DNA from: Marchantia polymorpha subsp. ruderalis
Taxonomy: Eukaryota > Streptophyta > Marchantiopsida > Marchantiales > Marchantiaceae
Reading direction: 5' to 3'
NCBI GenBank assembly: GCA_037833965.1
Contig: AP031351.1
Span: forward strand, 22,952,501-23,016,500
Length of the DNA stretch: 64,000 bases
Position 1 is the first letter of the stretch. Every line of letters starts with the position of its first letter. The notes beneath the pieces were generated by a model, which was not told the origin of the DNA, did no database searches, and saw nothing but the letters and a program-made list of their open reading frames with translations. A program made the position numbers and the translations under genes. Positions 31,101-42,795 of this stretch are shown here, one piece after another.

Positions 31101-34016
31101 TAGCCCTCGGGGTGTGGGATAGGGTTCGACCTGGTTCGACCGCGTCTACTAGGTCCGGTTTTCAACCGCGTAAGGACATGCCATGCCGCCGAGGACCTTG
31201 TTGAAGAAGTCCGGACTCGGAAGCTCGAGCTTTCTCAATATGATTCGAACCGAGGATCTTCAATTTCTCGTCTAGATGTGGACATCATTGATGGGGGGCG
31301 CGGGGCGGGTCTGTTGTGCTCGAGGGATGAAGCTCACATGAGTAATGGTTTTCTTCCACTCCACCTCGACTTGTATGGTTCCACGAACCACAATCTCGGT
31401 GACCGAAGATGCAAATGGCAATGGATGCGAAGATGCGAAAAAAAACCCGCACAGAAACCTGTGCGGGTTTTTTAAACTCGAAGGGCTTGCTCATAAGTTT
31501 GGCTAGGTGAAAAGTGGTATGCGCTCAGCTACCACAGCTTCCCAGTTCGTTTCTGGAATCCGCAGATTCTGACCGAACGTTTCCTCGAACGGAAGGTTGC
31601 GAGGGTCCACCGCAACAATCATTTTGTTTCGAATATATGCTTCATCGTTTGGTAGCTCAACATACTTTTCTTTCCTCCAGATTCAAGAAATGAGTTCCTC
31701 ATTATTTCCCTCCTTCGAAGTATGGAGTCCTAGCACATCCCAGTTCAACATTCCATGGGAGGGATGAAAGGTCCACCAGTTTACGCGCATCCAAATGCGA
31801 TATGACTCCATCATTCGATTAGTAGAGGCTCGAAAGGAGGGTGACTTTGAATCGCGTAATCTTTCCTTCCTACATCGACTTTTCAGATCTTTTTGAATCT
31901 AGGGCATAACAGAAATCGACCAGAGCGGGAACCAAGCTGTGATTGGAGCAGGCAAGGGTCCACCCTTCAATCATCAGAACTCGAACGAACATACATGCAT
32001 AATAAAAACGCTGCCATAGTCACAAGCTGACGATTGAGTGTAAGCAAAATTGGAAGATGGAAGTGCAATCATTCTCATGCGCGCTTTTTGAGCACCTCGG
32101 TCAGGAACATTTGCCCAAGGAATCCCCTAAAGCGGAACTCGCCAACTGGACAGCATTCCTCCCCGATCCTTGCTCACAAGGTCCTAAACTAGCAAATGGA
32201 CAAAACCACAGTCGGCGTTAATGGAAGACAGGATGTCTGTATGAATCTCTTGTGGCTTTCCGGCATTGGCCACCGTGGCCTGAGGGGCATGTGGACAAAA
32301 CGGCTGCCGGTCTATCTTCTACCTAGAACACACCAAAATTGATTGCAACATCTTTGCTTTACTAACGTAAGCCTCGACGAGCATCTGGACAAACCCGCAG
32401 CAAAATCACCGAGACACCCAAACTGTTGAGTGATGACTGTGGCCTCAGCTGTGACTCTGATTCACTGGAACATCTAGAACTGAACGAGAGGCACGGCAAA
32501 GTTGTGATCACCTCGAGTTTATAACCACAAAGCTCCACGGCCACATGTAATGAGCTGGTCTTCAATGGGGGCAGATTCTTTACTTTGTCTTTCTCCAACG
32601 GGAGTGACAATAAGAGTTCGACGCTGGACATCGACGAATTTAATTCCATAAACAAAAATCTGCTTCTTCCTTCCCCCTTCTATTGCTCGTTCACTTTTCC
32701 CATCGTACCTCTTCTCTCTACTGGCCGCAAGAAGTAAAGATTCATACTATGATTAGCTGAGATTGTATAAAGGGAATTGGAAGAAAATAAATGTATATTC
32801 AAAGAACCTCACTGTGAGATTATTGCCTATTTAATCCTTTTCCCGACGATGAGATTGAACCCGTTGACCTCTTACTTGTCATTCATCTTCCCCATGGGGC
32901 TGGTATTCTTGGAACAACTTCGCCTCTTAGTTTTTGCCTGTTGTAACCACCACTCGCAGGTGACTGACATGACATGTCTGCAAGAAATAAACTGAATGAG
33001 TGGACATGATTTTCTTCAGAGAACTATACATGACAATGACGATAGTCGAGAGAGTACAATTGGACATAAGCATATGAATTGTTGACTTCATTCGTTCCTG
33101 CACATTTAGGTTCGCGGTACTTTAAGGTATAAAGGCTGAGTGCATGTTGGATGTCGAATGTAGTTTACATGATGAAAGTCAGGATGGAAACAATATTCTA
33201 ACTAACAGCATTCTTATCCTTCATAAAATCGAAAAGAACATCAAAACATTCAAGAGGCAATAATATACCTCGCTGAAGTGATACATGACCGTCTTAAAAA
33301 ACATATGAAACGCAAGGGTTCACTAGATTTGATTGAGAAGATAGAGTCAACCTTTAAGATGACGCCCTTAATTTGTTTGTTATTAGAGTGTTGGAATTTT
33401 ATGGAATATTAGACGCCAATTTTGACATGTTTGTGAATGTACAGTCCATTTGATAGTACATTAAGCACGTTGTATAACATATCGTACGTTAGATGTCTTT
33501 ACTGATCTAGAGTACCACTAGCTAGGGCTACCTTAAGAAAACAATCACTTGGGATGATCCGTCTAATAATAGTTTTCTCATATTAGTTTAATTGGCCTAC
33601 ATACCTTGCATATCTTATAATATGACGCTGCAATATGACACATTTTTTATTGTGATGTTACGAAGAACTAGCTCCATCAATACCCGCTGAAAATCATCAT
33701 CATGTGGTTTGATTATTAGTGAAAATTATTGTTCCGATTGCAAAAAACTCTTTTTTGAAAAATAATAAATAGGATACACATCATTTTTTTCAAGTATTGG
33801 TATCCAAACCTAAAATCATACATTTGGCACTTTTATGGAACTTATGCATTTTTCAAAATGTTGTAATCATTTGTATGTTATTGATAGATAATTTCTTGTT
33901 GTATTCCACCATAAAGTGAAAGCCATATTTTACGTCACATTCAATGTACTTTGAATAATATATTTTCATACATTAGTTGTGCAGCTTGTGACACAAAGAG
34001 CCCGATTGAGTTGTGT
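31101..34016. other. Gene-poor region
   Basis: No gene could be supported. A 95-codon ATG frame on the - strand (32362-32649) has no recognisable motif or splice context. The terminator-like hairpin at 31440 is listed separately. Confidence 0.4.
31440..31473. repeat. Perfect A/T-tailed GC hairpin resembling a bacterial terminator
   Basis: AAAAAACCCGCACAG (31440-31454) pairs with CTGTGCGGGTTTTTT (31459-31473) around AAAC. The shape, a GC stem followed by T6, is that of a Rho-independent terminator, but the surroundings are eukaryotic. Confidence 0.85.
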
Positions 34017-34196
34017 AATACCTTGGTCATATATAGAAGTTTGAAATCAAGAAATACCTTGCCGTCAACCTCGATATATCTCCCCAAATAATATCTTCCA
34101 CGTCCAGAATCTCAAAGGTGTTGCAGTTGCCGATTGCCTCCAGCACTCGAAGGAAAAATACCTTGGTCATATATAGAAGTTTGAAATCAAGAAATA
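34017..34196. repeat. 40-bp direct repeats flanking an exon-like piece
   Basis: The same 40 bases, beginning AATACCTTGGTCATATATAG, occur at 34017-34056 and 34157-34196. About 100 bases between them look like an exon remnant. Confidence 0.8.
34053..34160 (-). pseudogene. LRR-like exon relic
   Basis: Between the direct repeats, the - strand frame reads FLRVLEAIGNCNTFEILDVE and continues DIIWGDISRLTAR before a GTATTT donor-like sequence. The LEAIGNC.TFE.LDVE pattern resembles leucine-rich-repeat units. A possible acceptor lies near 34145. No neighbouring exons were found, so it is probably a fragment; family assignment is tentative. Confidence 0.35.
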
Positions 34197-35423
34197 ATGG
34201 GAGTAACTAAAGACTCGAGTATACATACATGACGATACCAAGACATTATGACATCATTTGTTCTAATGTTTGGGTCGAGCTACAGACATTGGTAGAGATT
34301 CTTGATTCCCTGATTCAAGCAGTAGCCCAAAGAACATATAACCTTTCAGAAGCAATGTAATGATTATAACAGTTCAAGACTCAGATCCAGTATATTCGAC
34401 ATACTACATCATCAAACTCACGGGGTGAAGACCGAAGCAACTCAAGGGTGACATTGAAAACACACTAGATTAAGGGAAGCATGAAGACGGAGAAGAAAAC
34501 CGAGAGCTGTCTTGCATGAACTGCAACTAAATGGTAAGTGAGTGGAAGACAAAGAATGCTCAAGTGGAAGAACACGAAGAGTAAAGATACGGTGGAATAT
34601 GGTAGACTCGGTTGCTTCATCAGGGGATGCCAAGGTGCATAGGTTGCTGCAGTGGACACGAAAGGGTCTCATGACAGCTTCAAGCCCATAATGCTAAGGA
34701 GCATACGAACATAATAGCAAGTTGAAGGCAACATCCAAGAGAGATCTGAGAGAGCTCCAAGTACAACAGGACTTTCTATTTGTAAATTAAAATGATACTA
34801 TATATTAGATTTTGAAAGCATGTGATCAATTTCCTGTAACCGTGTAGTAGATTATGTATAACTTTAGGTTATGTGTTATTTTAGGTCTGATTGATTGATT
34901 GACGAGATTACTCGAATTATTCATATTTAACAATTTTATTCATCTTGATATGCATAAGACACATGACAAAGATATGATTGCAATTAGTGAAACGATGACC
35001 ATCATGGTATCGTGATTTCATACTAACACACTTGGCTTGTGCAATGTGTATGAAAATGTCTTTTGTCAAATACTTCATCCCCTACTTGAAATTCCAATTG
35101 TACATCTCGACATTTCAATTTCATACCTCTTCAAAGTTTTCGAGTATGCATCACAAACATCACTTGTGTATTTCACTTTCCGGTGAGACGAGTGTACCAA
35201 GAACAGATCCTTTTGTACCCAAAATGACGTGACAACCTATATCCTCACATGAAACATTTACAATGCCTTAGGTTCATTGTTAATAGATAGCCATTAACGG
35301 AAGAAAGGAGGAAGGCGTTATCAGACATCTCTAGGCAGCGAGACATTAATGTGAATGTATCACAACAAAGTTATGGAGCTTAACTGGGCGAAAGTGTCAA
35401 TAGCACTTAAAGATTATCGGAGG
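34197..35423. other. Gene-free spacer
   Basis: Only short frames without motifs lie between the LRR-like relic and the tRNA. Confidence 0.4.
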
Positions 35424-35428
35424 AAAAA
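35424..35428 (-). terminator. Pol III terminator of tRNA-Arg
   Basis: TTTTT on the - strand two bases after the tRNA discriminator base, as expected for RNA polymerase III. Confidence 0.8.
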
Positions 35429-35429
35429 G

Positions 35430-35502
35430 CACACCCGGTGGGACTCGAACCCACAATCCCCTGATTAGAAGTCAGATGCCTTATCCATTAGGCCACGGGT
35501 GC
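35430..35502 (-). tRNA. tRNA-Arg (anticodon TCT)
   Basis: The - strand folds as a cloverleaf of 73 bases. The acceptor stem GCACCCG pairs with CGGGTGT (last pair G-T). The D arm holds TGGCCTAATGGATAAGG (A box), the anticodon arm is CTGACTTCTAATCAG with TCT, and the T arm holds GTGGGTTCGAGTCCCAC (B box). There is no intron. This is the nuclear Arg tRNA reading AGA codons. A T5 terminator follows. Confidence 0.95.
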
Positions 35503-35770
35503 CAGATGTTCCATTGCGTTCAAATTTAATATTACTATAATCAGTCTGATAAAATTGACTTCGACGTTTCCTCTCTTGTGATGAGAGGGTTCGATTAGTC
35601 AAGTAGCAGTAATGAGAAAAACGATGGCTTCGAAACTTTCTCCACGGAGAAGAAGAAGAGCGACGCCAACAGGGAATTAGGAAGTATCACATGGAAAGCA
35701 AATGATTAGGCAGTTTAGTTCACAGCGCCGTATTGAAACTTCTTAGACCGTAGTCCTTCAACAATCTCTC

Positions 35771-35798
35771 TAGCTCTCTCTCTCTCGCTCTCTCTCTC
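35771..35798. repeat. (TC)n microsatellite
   Basis: CT repeats interrupted once by CG, upstream of the tRNA on its strand. Confidence 0.85.
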
Positions 35799-38700
35799 CA
35801 CCAGGTCTGAAGAGTCCGAGGACAGGCTAGTAAAAGTCAGTGTAAGACTTTAAGGGGCGTGTCGGATAAGACTCACCGCCAGCATTCCTGTCGTCTAGAG
35901 CTAGCGAGGCAGTGCACAGCCTAGACCACAGAGCACATTAAAGCGGGTCGTCCAAGGCTACAAAAGAAAGTTCTGAGTCCTGACCAAAACTCTCTCGAGA
36001 TCTAAACTCATCCAACAACTCGCCCGCCGTCCCCCAGCTTTACATCTCTGATACAAGAGGCGAGGGCCCTTCCCTTCTACGGCGCTCGTAAACAGGCCCC
36101 AGCTATTTGCACCCAAAATCTCGACGGTCATGTGCGTGAGAGGTGTCCTTGTGCTGATGTGATACCGCTGCTCTGGAGAATGTGGCTGTGCTAGAGAATG
36201 AGATGCATGAGGAGGAGGAGGAGGGGAAGGGGATGAAAGAGGGCCATCTACACAAAGTGCTGCTGTAGACAGTGTGTTGGACTCTTGGCTGCTACTTGTA
36301 GCTGCGAGCCTCCCTCCCTCCCTCCTCACCGCCTCCAGATTCTAGACCTTATGGACAGTTGGCCTAATCTGGAATGGAGTCCAGCCAATTTAGAGCTGCA
36401 GGAGCTCGGTGCGGGTGGGTCGATAGGATTCTCTGCTCTTCGTGGTACCTACTGTACTGAAATGAGTCTTTTACGTCGTAGGGTCGCAACGGAACCGACG
36501 GAATGCCGACTTTACCCACGACATGGGAAACGGTGACGGGTGAGGTTTTTTCACATCATCCGTCTGTCAACATTCTTCGGAGCAGTCGAGTAGGAGGAGC
36601 ATCTTCGCTTTTGGGGAAAAAGACACCTTTTGAATATGTCAATGCCTGCGTTTAACACTCGGCACTACAGTTGGAACCATTCGGTCACCACGCAAGAAAA
36701 CGAAAAGTTACGGAACTGCTCAGTTTTGTCACATTGAGATCCGATGCTTCGTCGTGCGAAGAGATCGTCATTCTGTCGTCATCCATTAATACTGCTGAAA
36801 GGGGGGGCTAAGTTATGATAGCATGCAGAAGATTACGATTGCGCCAAGACAAGGAAAGCAGCATCAGCATCACTTCCATATCCGGTCCGTGTAGCTTCTA
36901 TGGGTGTCATTTCTCCCCCGATCGACCAGGAATGTAGCATCCCTCCTTTAGATGACACCGTGTCAAAGCCAGGTGCGTCAACTCTGAGAGCCATGGCATC
37001 ATCGTCGTTGCCTATGTGATTACCGCATAAAGAGGTATGTTTAAGTGCACAACTGTTTGTGCTCCTTTGCGAATAGCAACCTTTGGGAGGTGATGGTCGA
37101 TAAACACGGAGCTGGTTCATCATGGGACGGGGAGTTGTTGATTTTTCACTGAAGGGATGAAACTAAAATAGATGGGCGGCTAGACCCGAAACTATCTATT
37201 GAAAACTATACCTTATAATATATACATAGTCATTATAGTGTTCTCATTATTTAAACAAAACAGTTTAACAAAAGTAAAAAGTTCAATATGACATCATCAA
37301 TAATGTAACGAAATAAATATTTCTTACAAACACATCATTCATATTATCATAAAAGTGAAAAAATTATAAAAATGAAATATCTATAGTACGTCATTGAACG
37401 TGTTTTTATCATGTATATGAGATCAAAATATGAGTTACGCTAATTGAAGGATTTAGAATATAAATCTAAAAAAACTGTAATATTCATGATCAGATCATGT
37501 AGCATGTTTTTTTCCTTATGCATGTTACACGAAAAAAATGTTCCATTGAAGAAAAATTGCTATCAAGTTAATAATCTTCTGTACAACGCGAGCAAACGTA
37601 GAAGGCGTTGAGGAGAAGTAAAAGATGATGCGAAAGATGGAGAGGCTCTGAGGGGGACGAACCAAACGGGCGGCCTATCTGATGATGTTTAATGATGATA
37701 TTTTCTAGGACGTGAATTGTGTATGTCCTCCTCCGACAGGTACGTACCACACCACAAAAGCCTTACAACTCCAGGGAGGGAGAATTCTGACATTTGAACC
37801 TGGTCCCAAATCCCTCTCACCTCTCCAGGATTCTCGTTTGTAATCTTCCATATTGGTGACCGATTTCCCTATCCCAACATGCTTTTTCGTGAAGCGTGAA
37901 CAATAGCCCGCATCCTTTCTGTGGGAACAGGGAATATCATCACAAGTACTGCGATTTCCGTAGAAAGGTTCAAAGTATGTTTCTAACACAGTCCTTCGAT
38001 CTTTCGGAGTTGCAATATGTGAACTTCAAAGGAATGAGTGTACCGGACCGACCACCTAGTTGCAACAGAGAGTTTTATCCGGAGACAAATGCTCCGCTAG
38101 ATATAAGACTTCGTGGGATGGACTTTAAGAGAGAGTGAATGGAAGGTTGAGGAACAAGGGAAATACGCCAGGCAGAGAAGTTCTGAAAATATAGTGGTTC
38201 TGATTTCGCCATCTCAATTGAAACGACTACTCCAGCTCTGATTCTCCCGTCCAATTTCGGGATACTTCCCATACTCTTGCCGATCATCTATCTCTCGTCG
38301 GGATCAGTCTTACAATCCAACGTCAACTTTACCACTCTGAAAAGAGCAGTCCAACTCTATCACGTATTTCGTCATCGCTTCAGAATGTCAGAATAATTTT
38401 ATTGCATAAATCAAGAGGGGTCCCAGTGCGAGGGCATGCAGAGGAAAATGCGGGACTCCACATTCTGGCAAGGCGACCGGCTCGCTCCCACAAGTTGATT
38501 CAAGCCCACCAGCACCCACATGCTGGAACACCACGCTGCCGTACACCAGTCGACCGTAGCTGAGCTCCCTGCCCTTGGAATTACATACGGTCGTAGGCCT
38601 CGGGGCGAGGCACGTTTCCGGTTTCAACCACATCAGCGTGTAACGCAATCACCGTGAGATCGATCAACTAACCACTTCCGCTAAATCGGCGTGAGGAAGC

Positions 38701-39313
38701 TACCACGCCGCACCACGCCACACGCGCAGTAATTCGAATTACGGAAGCAGGTCGCCTCCTCAAGAACCGAACTACTCCGCCGTCCCAGAAAGATATCGCG
38801 ACTTCCGTCAACGGAAAGGACTGTAGTAACTGCCATCCTCTACATGCTCTCGTTGACCGCAGTCCCATTTGTGTTAGTTCGAATTGACCGAGCAGGAGGG
38901 TCTGCCGTCGTACCATCCACACGCATAAAGGACCGCAAACCGTCTTAACTCTGATATTCATGTCCTAACCGTGGTTAGCACGCGAAAGAAAACCTCTACA
39001 CCTGTGCGGTTAACGAATTTCTGTAGGCCCGCACCGTACGCCTCCGCTAATTCCAACCGGAAATCAACCCAAGGTCTCTTGAAACCGGAGTCAAACCCGG
39101 TCCATGCGGGTAACCCGACTCCGCGGATACAGAGTGAGGAGAAGGTCGGTGCATGTTCCCAGATATCGGTGATTAGTCATGACCCGTCGTTCGCGTATAA
39201 CCGCCATTCATTGTCCACTAACCACGGTTACGAGCCAGCTAACGGGACTAACCGTTTGCTCCCGAGGGCCGCTGTACTGTGATCTGACCGGCACATGAAA
39301 CGTGGTGCTGTGG

Positions 39314-39339
39314 GAGAGAGAGAGAGAGAGAGAGAGAGA
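39314..39339. repeat. (GA)13 microsatellite
   Basis: Uninterrupted GA repeats in a GC-rich patch. Confidence 0.9.
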
Positions 39340-41398
39340 CCTATACCATTGCATCGTATACGACGTCCCCAAAAGGAACAAGGCGAAGGCACGTAACCCA
39401 GGAAGGAGTTCTGGAAGGATAGGCTCCGATGGAGGCCTGCTCTGCAGACTGCCGACACACTGCGACAACTGGAACTATCCACAGGTCCATTCGTCTGACC
39501 GTCCAATTAATTGGGACCCGCCGCCCATTTTCTCTGACCTCCTCAACGTGACTCCATGTGAAATGCTGCAGCGTATAGTATGGGGATGCGGACGAGGATG
39601 TGTGGATATCTGTCGACGTACATGTATTTCTATCTATACGCGCCGCCGGTGTGTTCTGCCGGACCATGGGTCCACAGGCCTGCATGGTGTTCGTCCCGTC
39701 CTCCGAACATCACGGCTACGTCTCTCTGCTCGCGGACCTGGCCTGGTCTGCAGCGTACCTTCGCAAGGGAAGTCCTTCGATAAGATTCTCCTGCGGGCCT
39801 GCACTTGGCGCAGGTGGGGCAGAAAGGTCGCCCGCTCTCTCTGTGTCTCTGTGTCTCTGTGCCAGTTGACAGATCTGCAAGCGTTGGTACTGCACTTAAT
39901 AATGTCGATTCGATCGGTTGGATGCATCGCTTGCTCGAGAGTCCGGGGTGTTGACGAAAACGCTGCGATGTCCATCTCCGACGGGGTCATTCATTCCTTC
40001 AACAGACCAGGAGCAGTTCAGTCCAGGGCAATCCCGTGAGTGATGTCACACGGTTTTGGCACTATGTTCGACCTGTAGACATACACTCACATTGTGTGTG
40101 TGAGCTTGAGTGATACTATGGTGTGTCATTGGACTGCTGCTAGGTCGAAAGTCCATACGACAGTTCAGTGAAGTATAAATACGTGGAGCTTATTCGTGGT
40201 GTTCGAGGATTTATAGTTGAAGAAAATATATCAGAAGGTCACCTTTTCCTCTTGGGTGTTCCCAAACCTCTTCCCTGAGAAAATTGTCAGAGTTGAAGGT
40301 AAATATAACTCATCAGTTTTAGTTCACAGTGGCAAAATTTAGCATCCGTAGGAAGTGCTGCATCTGCCGGGGACAGAGAACGAGGAGCTGAACTTCGGTC
40401 TAGCAAGCACGTCCTGCATAAATTGCAAAGGTTTGAGACAAGTTCGAAATCTGACATGCCTTTGATACAAACTGTGTTCACCAGCATAACCCGTCTGCAT
40501 TGTGGAACATTTCCTTGCGGATTTTCTTTCTTTCTTCCTTTTAGCAAAAAGGGGGAGCTCTCTGAAAGATAAGAACGGATGCTTTCTAGGCAAATGTTGC
40601 TCAACGCCCTTCTACTGCAGCAAGCTGCAAAGAATATATGACACAGAGATATCTTTTCACGTGTTCCCCGACGAAGCAAAAGCTGAACGGCAAAACTCTC
40701 GGGAAAATCACAGTCAAAACAGAGGTTCGCAGAAGGCTGGATACAATAAATAACCACAAACCTTCATCCATCATTGCACGACCTTTTCTCCCACACACTC
40801 AAATGCTCACTCCTCCGGCAATAATTTCATGCATGCCCACACTGCTATAAAGTGAAATGCGTCAAAACTCAGCACCTTCATGTCAGCCGAGCATCAACCG
40901 AACACCACCTCCACTCTGAACAGACCCAATAGAAAACACCGGTTCAAAAATATGGAATAATTACAATAATCACCATCATCACCAGTGTCCTAACGGAGCG
41001 CAAACATTTCCTACCCAGTGCACAGCATTGCCATTCACAGGGCATACACCGAATGTATTGTAGCACCTCCCAGATCATTATCTCGAGCCTAATACATAAG
41101 CGAGGCTCGGAGATGTGGGACCTCTGATGCATAGGCCCCGATGGGATGGAGGGAATGTGGAGATCCCGTACCTATCAGGAACAGAAGAGCGGATAATGTG
41201 GGACAACGAGACAACGCGACGCTTTTCCCGAGGAGCGAAGCCCCGAGCGCAGCCCAGGAGCCAATGGCGAGCAGCCCTCCGCCTCTCCGCCGGTCCTCCG
41301 TTCCCCCGAGGCCCAGGGACCTGCCCCCTCCCCCCCCCGGACGGAGTAGACGGCAGCGGTCGCGGTCTTGGTCTTCGTATCCCGATCTTGGTCGGACC

Positions 41399-41424
41399 GG
41401 ATGGATGGATGGATGGATGGATGG
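41399..41424. repeat. (GGAT)n microsatellite
   Basis: About 6.5 GGAT units, followed at once by TCCATCCGCTCCATCC, which can pair back onto the repeat. Confidence 0.9.
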
Positions 41425-42693
41425 TCCATCCGCTCCATCCGACGGCATCTCGACGATCGCCCATCATTCTACATCCGCCCTGCGGCGACGTACGCTCTGT
41501 GCTGTAACGGGGCTCGGCGCGGCTCATGTTCTGGTGGGGACCACGTCAGCCATACCTGGATAAATGCTGAAATACGTGTATGTACATACTTCGTGCACTC
41601 TTTCGTATTTCGATCTCGTATGGGTTGTAACGTACGAAGGATGGAGGGGACGGGAGGGGAGGTCCGAGGCTTGCGTCCTTGTACGAAGGCGAAGTTTGCT
41701 GTTATCTCTCTCCGTCTCTCGTCCCCCTCGTCCTCCCGAGGAATTCATATTTATGTTTCGCCGTGAATACAAAAGAGGGGGAAAAGGCAGGTCAGAGAAC
41801 TTATCACACTGGTACTCAAGGAGGGCATCGGTTGTATGAAGGAGCTTATTCGCTTTTGTGCCCGGTGACAGAAAAGGCAGGGAGGCAAATAATTCTCACA
41901 CGTACAATTTGTGAGCCGGTCTTGGAGAAGCATTGGGCGGACACTTCCGATTTGCTCTTTATATCAAGGTCTTGTCATTCAGAGCTTTTGGACTTGCAGA
42001 GGACGCATCGCGGTGCATGTGGGCATATTACGACCCAGGCTTGACTTGACTCGACTCGATCGATGGGCCCCTTTGCGATGTTGTTGAGGTTGCTGGTTAG
42101 AAATTTGCTCACTTCCCTTTTGGCGTAAAATTCTAGTTGCTAAGGAACAACTTCTCGATGCAGTGGAAGTAATGAATGTAGTCGCGTGATCTTGTTGGAT
42201 TTTTCGGCTTTCCAGTCGACGAATAACCCGACCGATGGATTATTGTGCACTTATTTTAGTATGCTTCCTGTCTGTGGCATTTATGGAGAAAATCCTGCTC
42301 GTTCAACCACTTGGAGGGAGACGCACAGAGAGGAATTTCAAGAATCTGATGAGTTCCAACTAGCTCCGGCGTTTTGTTCTGTTTTGTTTTTTACCATTTT
42401 CTCTTCTCTTCTTTTCCTGATGTCATCTGACTGGAAGCTCGCTTTCCATCTCGATGCGTTTCATCATTGAAACTCTGATGGAATGCACGTCGGCTTGTCA
42501 ATATGCTCACTGTTTGATCTGACGCCTTCTCCAACGAAATGTACATCCGTGCTCCAGTGCTGCATGTACAACAGCAAGGGAAGACTTGAGAGCCTCGGTA
42601 CACAAACTTTATGCTTTCTTTAACACTCGTCGTTTTATATTCGTATCAATAGCGACACCGTTTCTTTTCTGCCTGATCTTCGAGAGCCGCGAG

Positions 42694-42795
42694 ATGCTGA
42701 TGATGGAGGAGGACAAATACGGTGCTTTCGAATCGCCCATTAGAGTTCGATGTCTTAGGTTTGCTTCTGAGACCCCCTTTCCGCCGAGGAGTCAG
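42694..42795 (+). other. Possible first coding exon, unrecognised
   Basis: From ATG 42694, 34 codons (including DKYGAFESPIRVRCLRF) run to a consensus donor CAG|GTAAGA in phase 0. The frame also continues open upstream. No downstream exon was identified and the sequence matches no family I know, so this may be chance. Confidence 0.15.

Larger units (their letters stand above)
35503..42693. other. Gene-poor region with GC-rich islands
   Basis: GC-rich patches (about 35.9-36.8, 38.4-39.9 and 41.1-41.8 kb) alternate with AT-rich DNA (for example 37.2-37.6 kb). Several frames of 80-150 codons overlap each other on both strands in the GC-rich patches but show no family motifs. A TATA-like TATAAATA lies at about 40174 (+). 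These may be promoters or noncoding transcripts; no gene is supported. Confidence 0.4.

Noticed and set aside
41078-41563. Frames of 119-149 codons around the GGAT repeat
   Set aside because: All are generated by GC-rich sequence and the tetranucleotide repeat, in conflicting phases.
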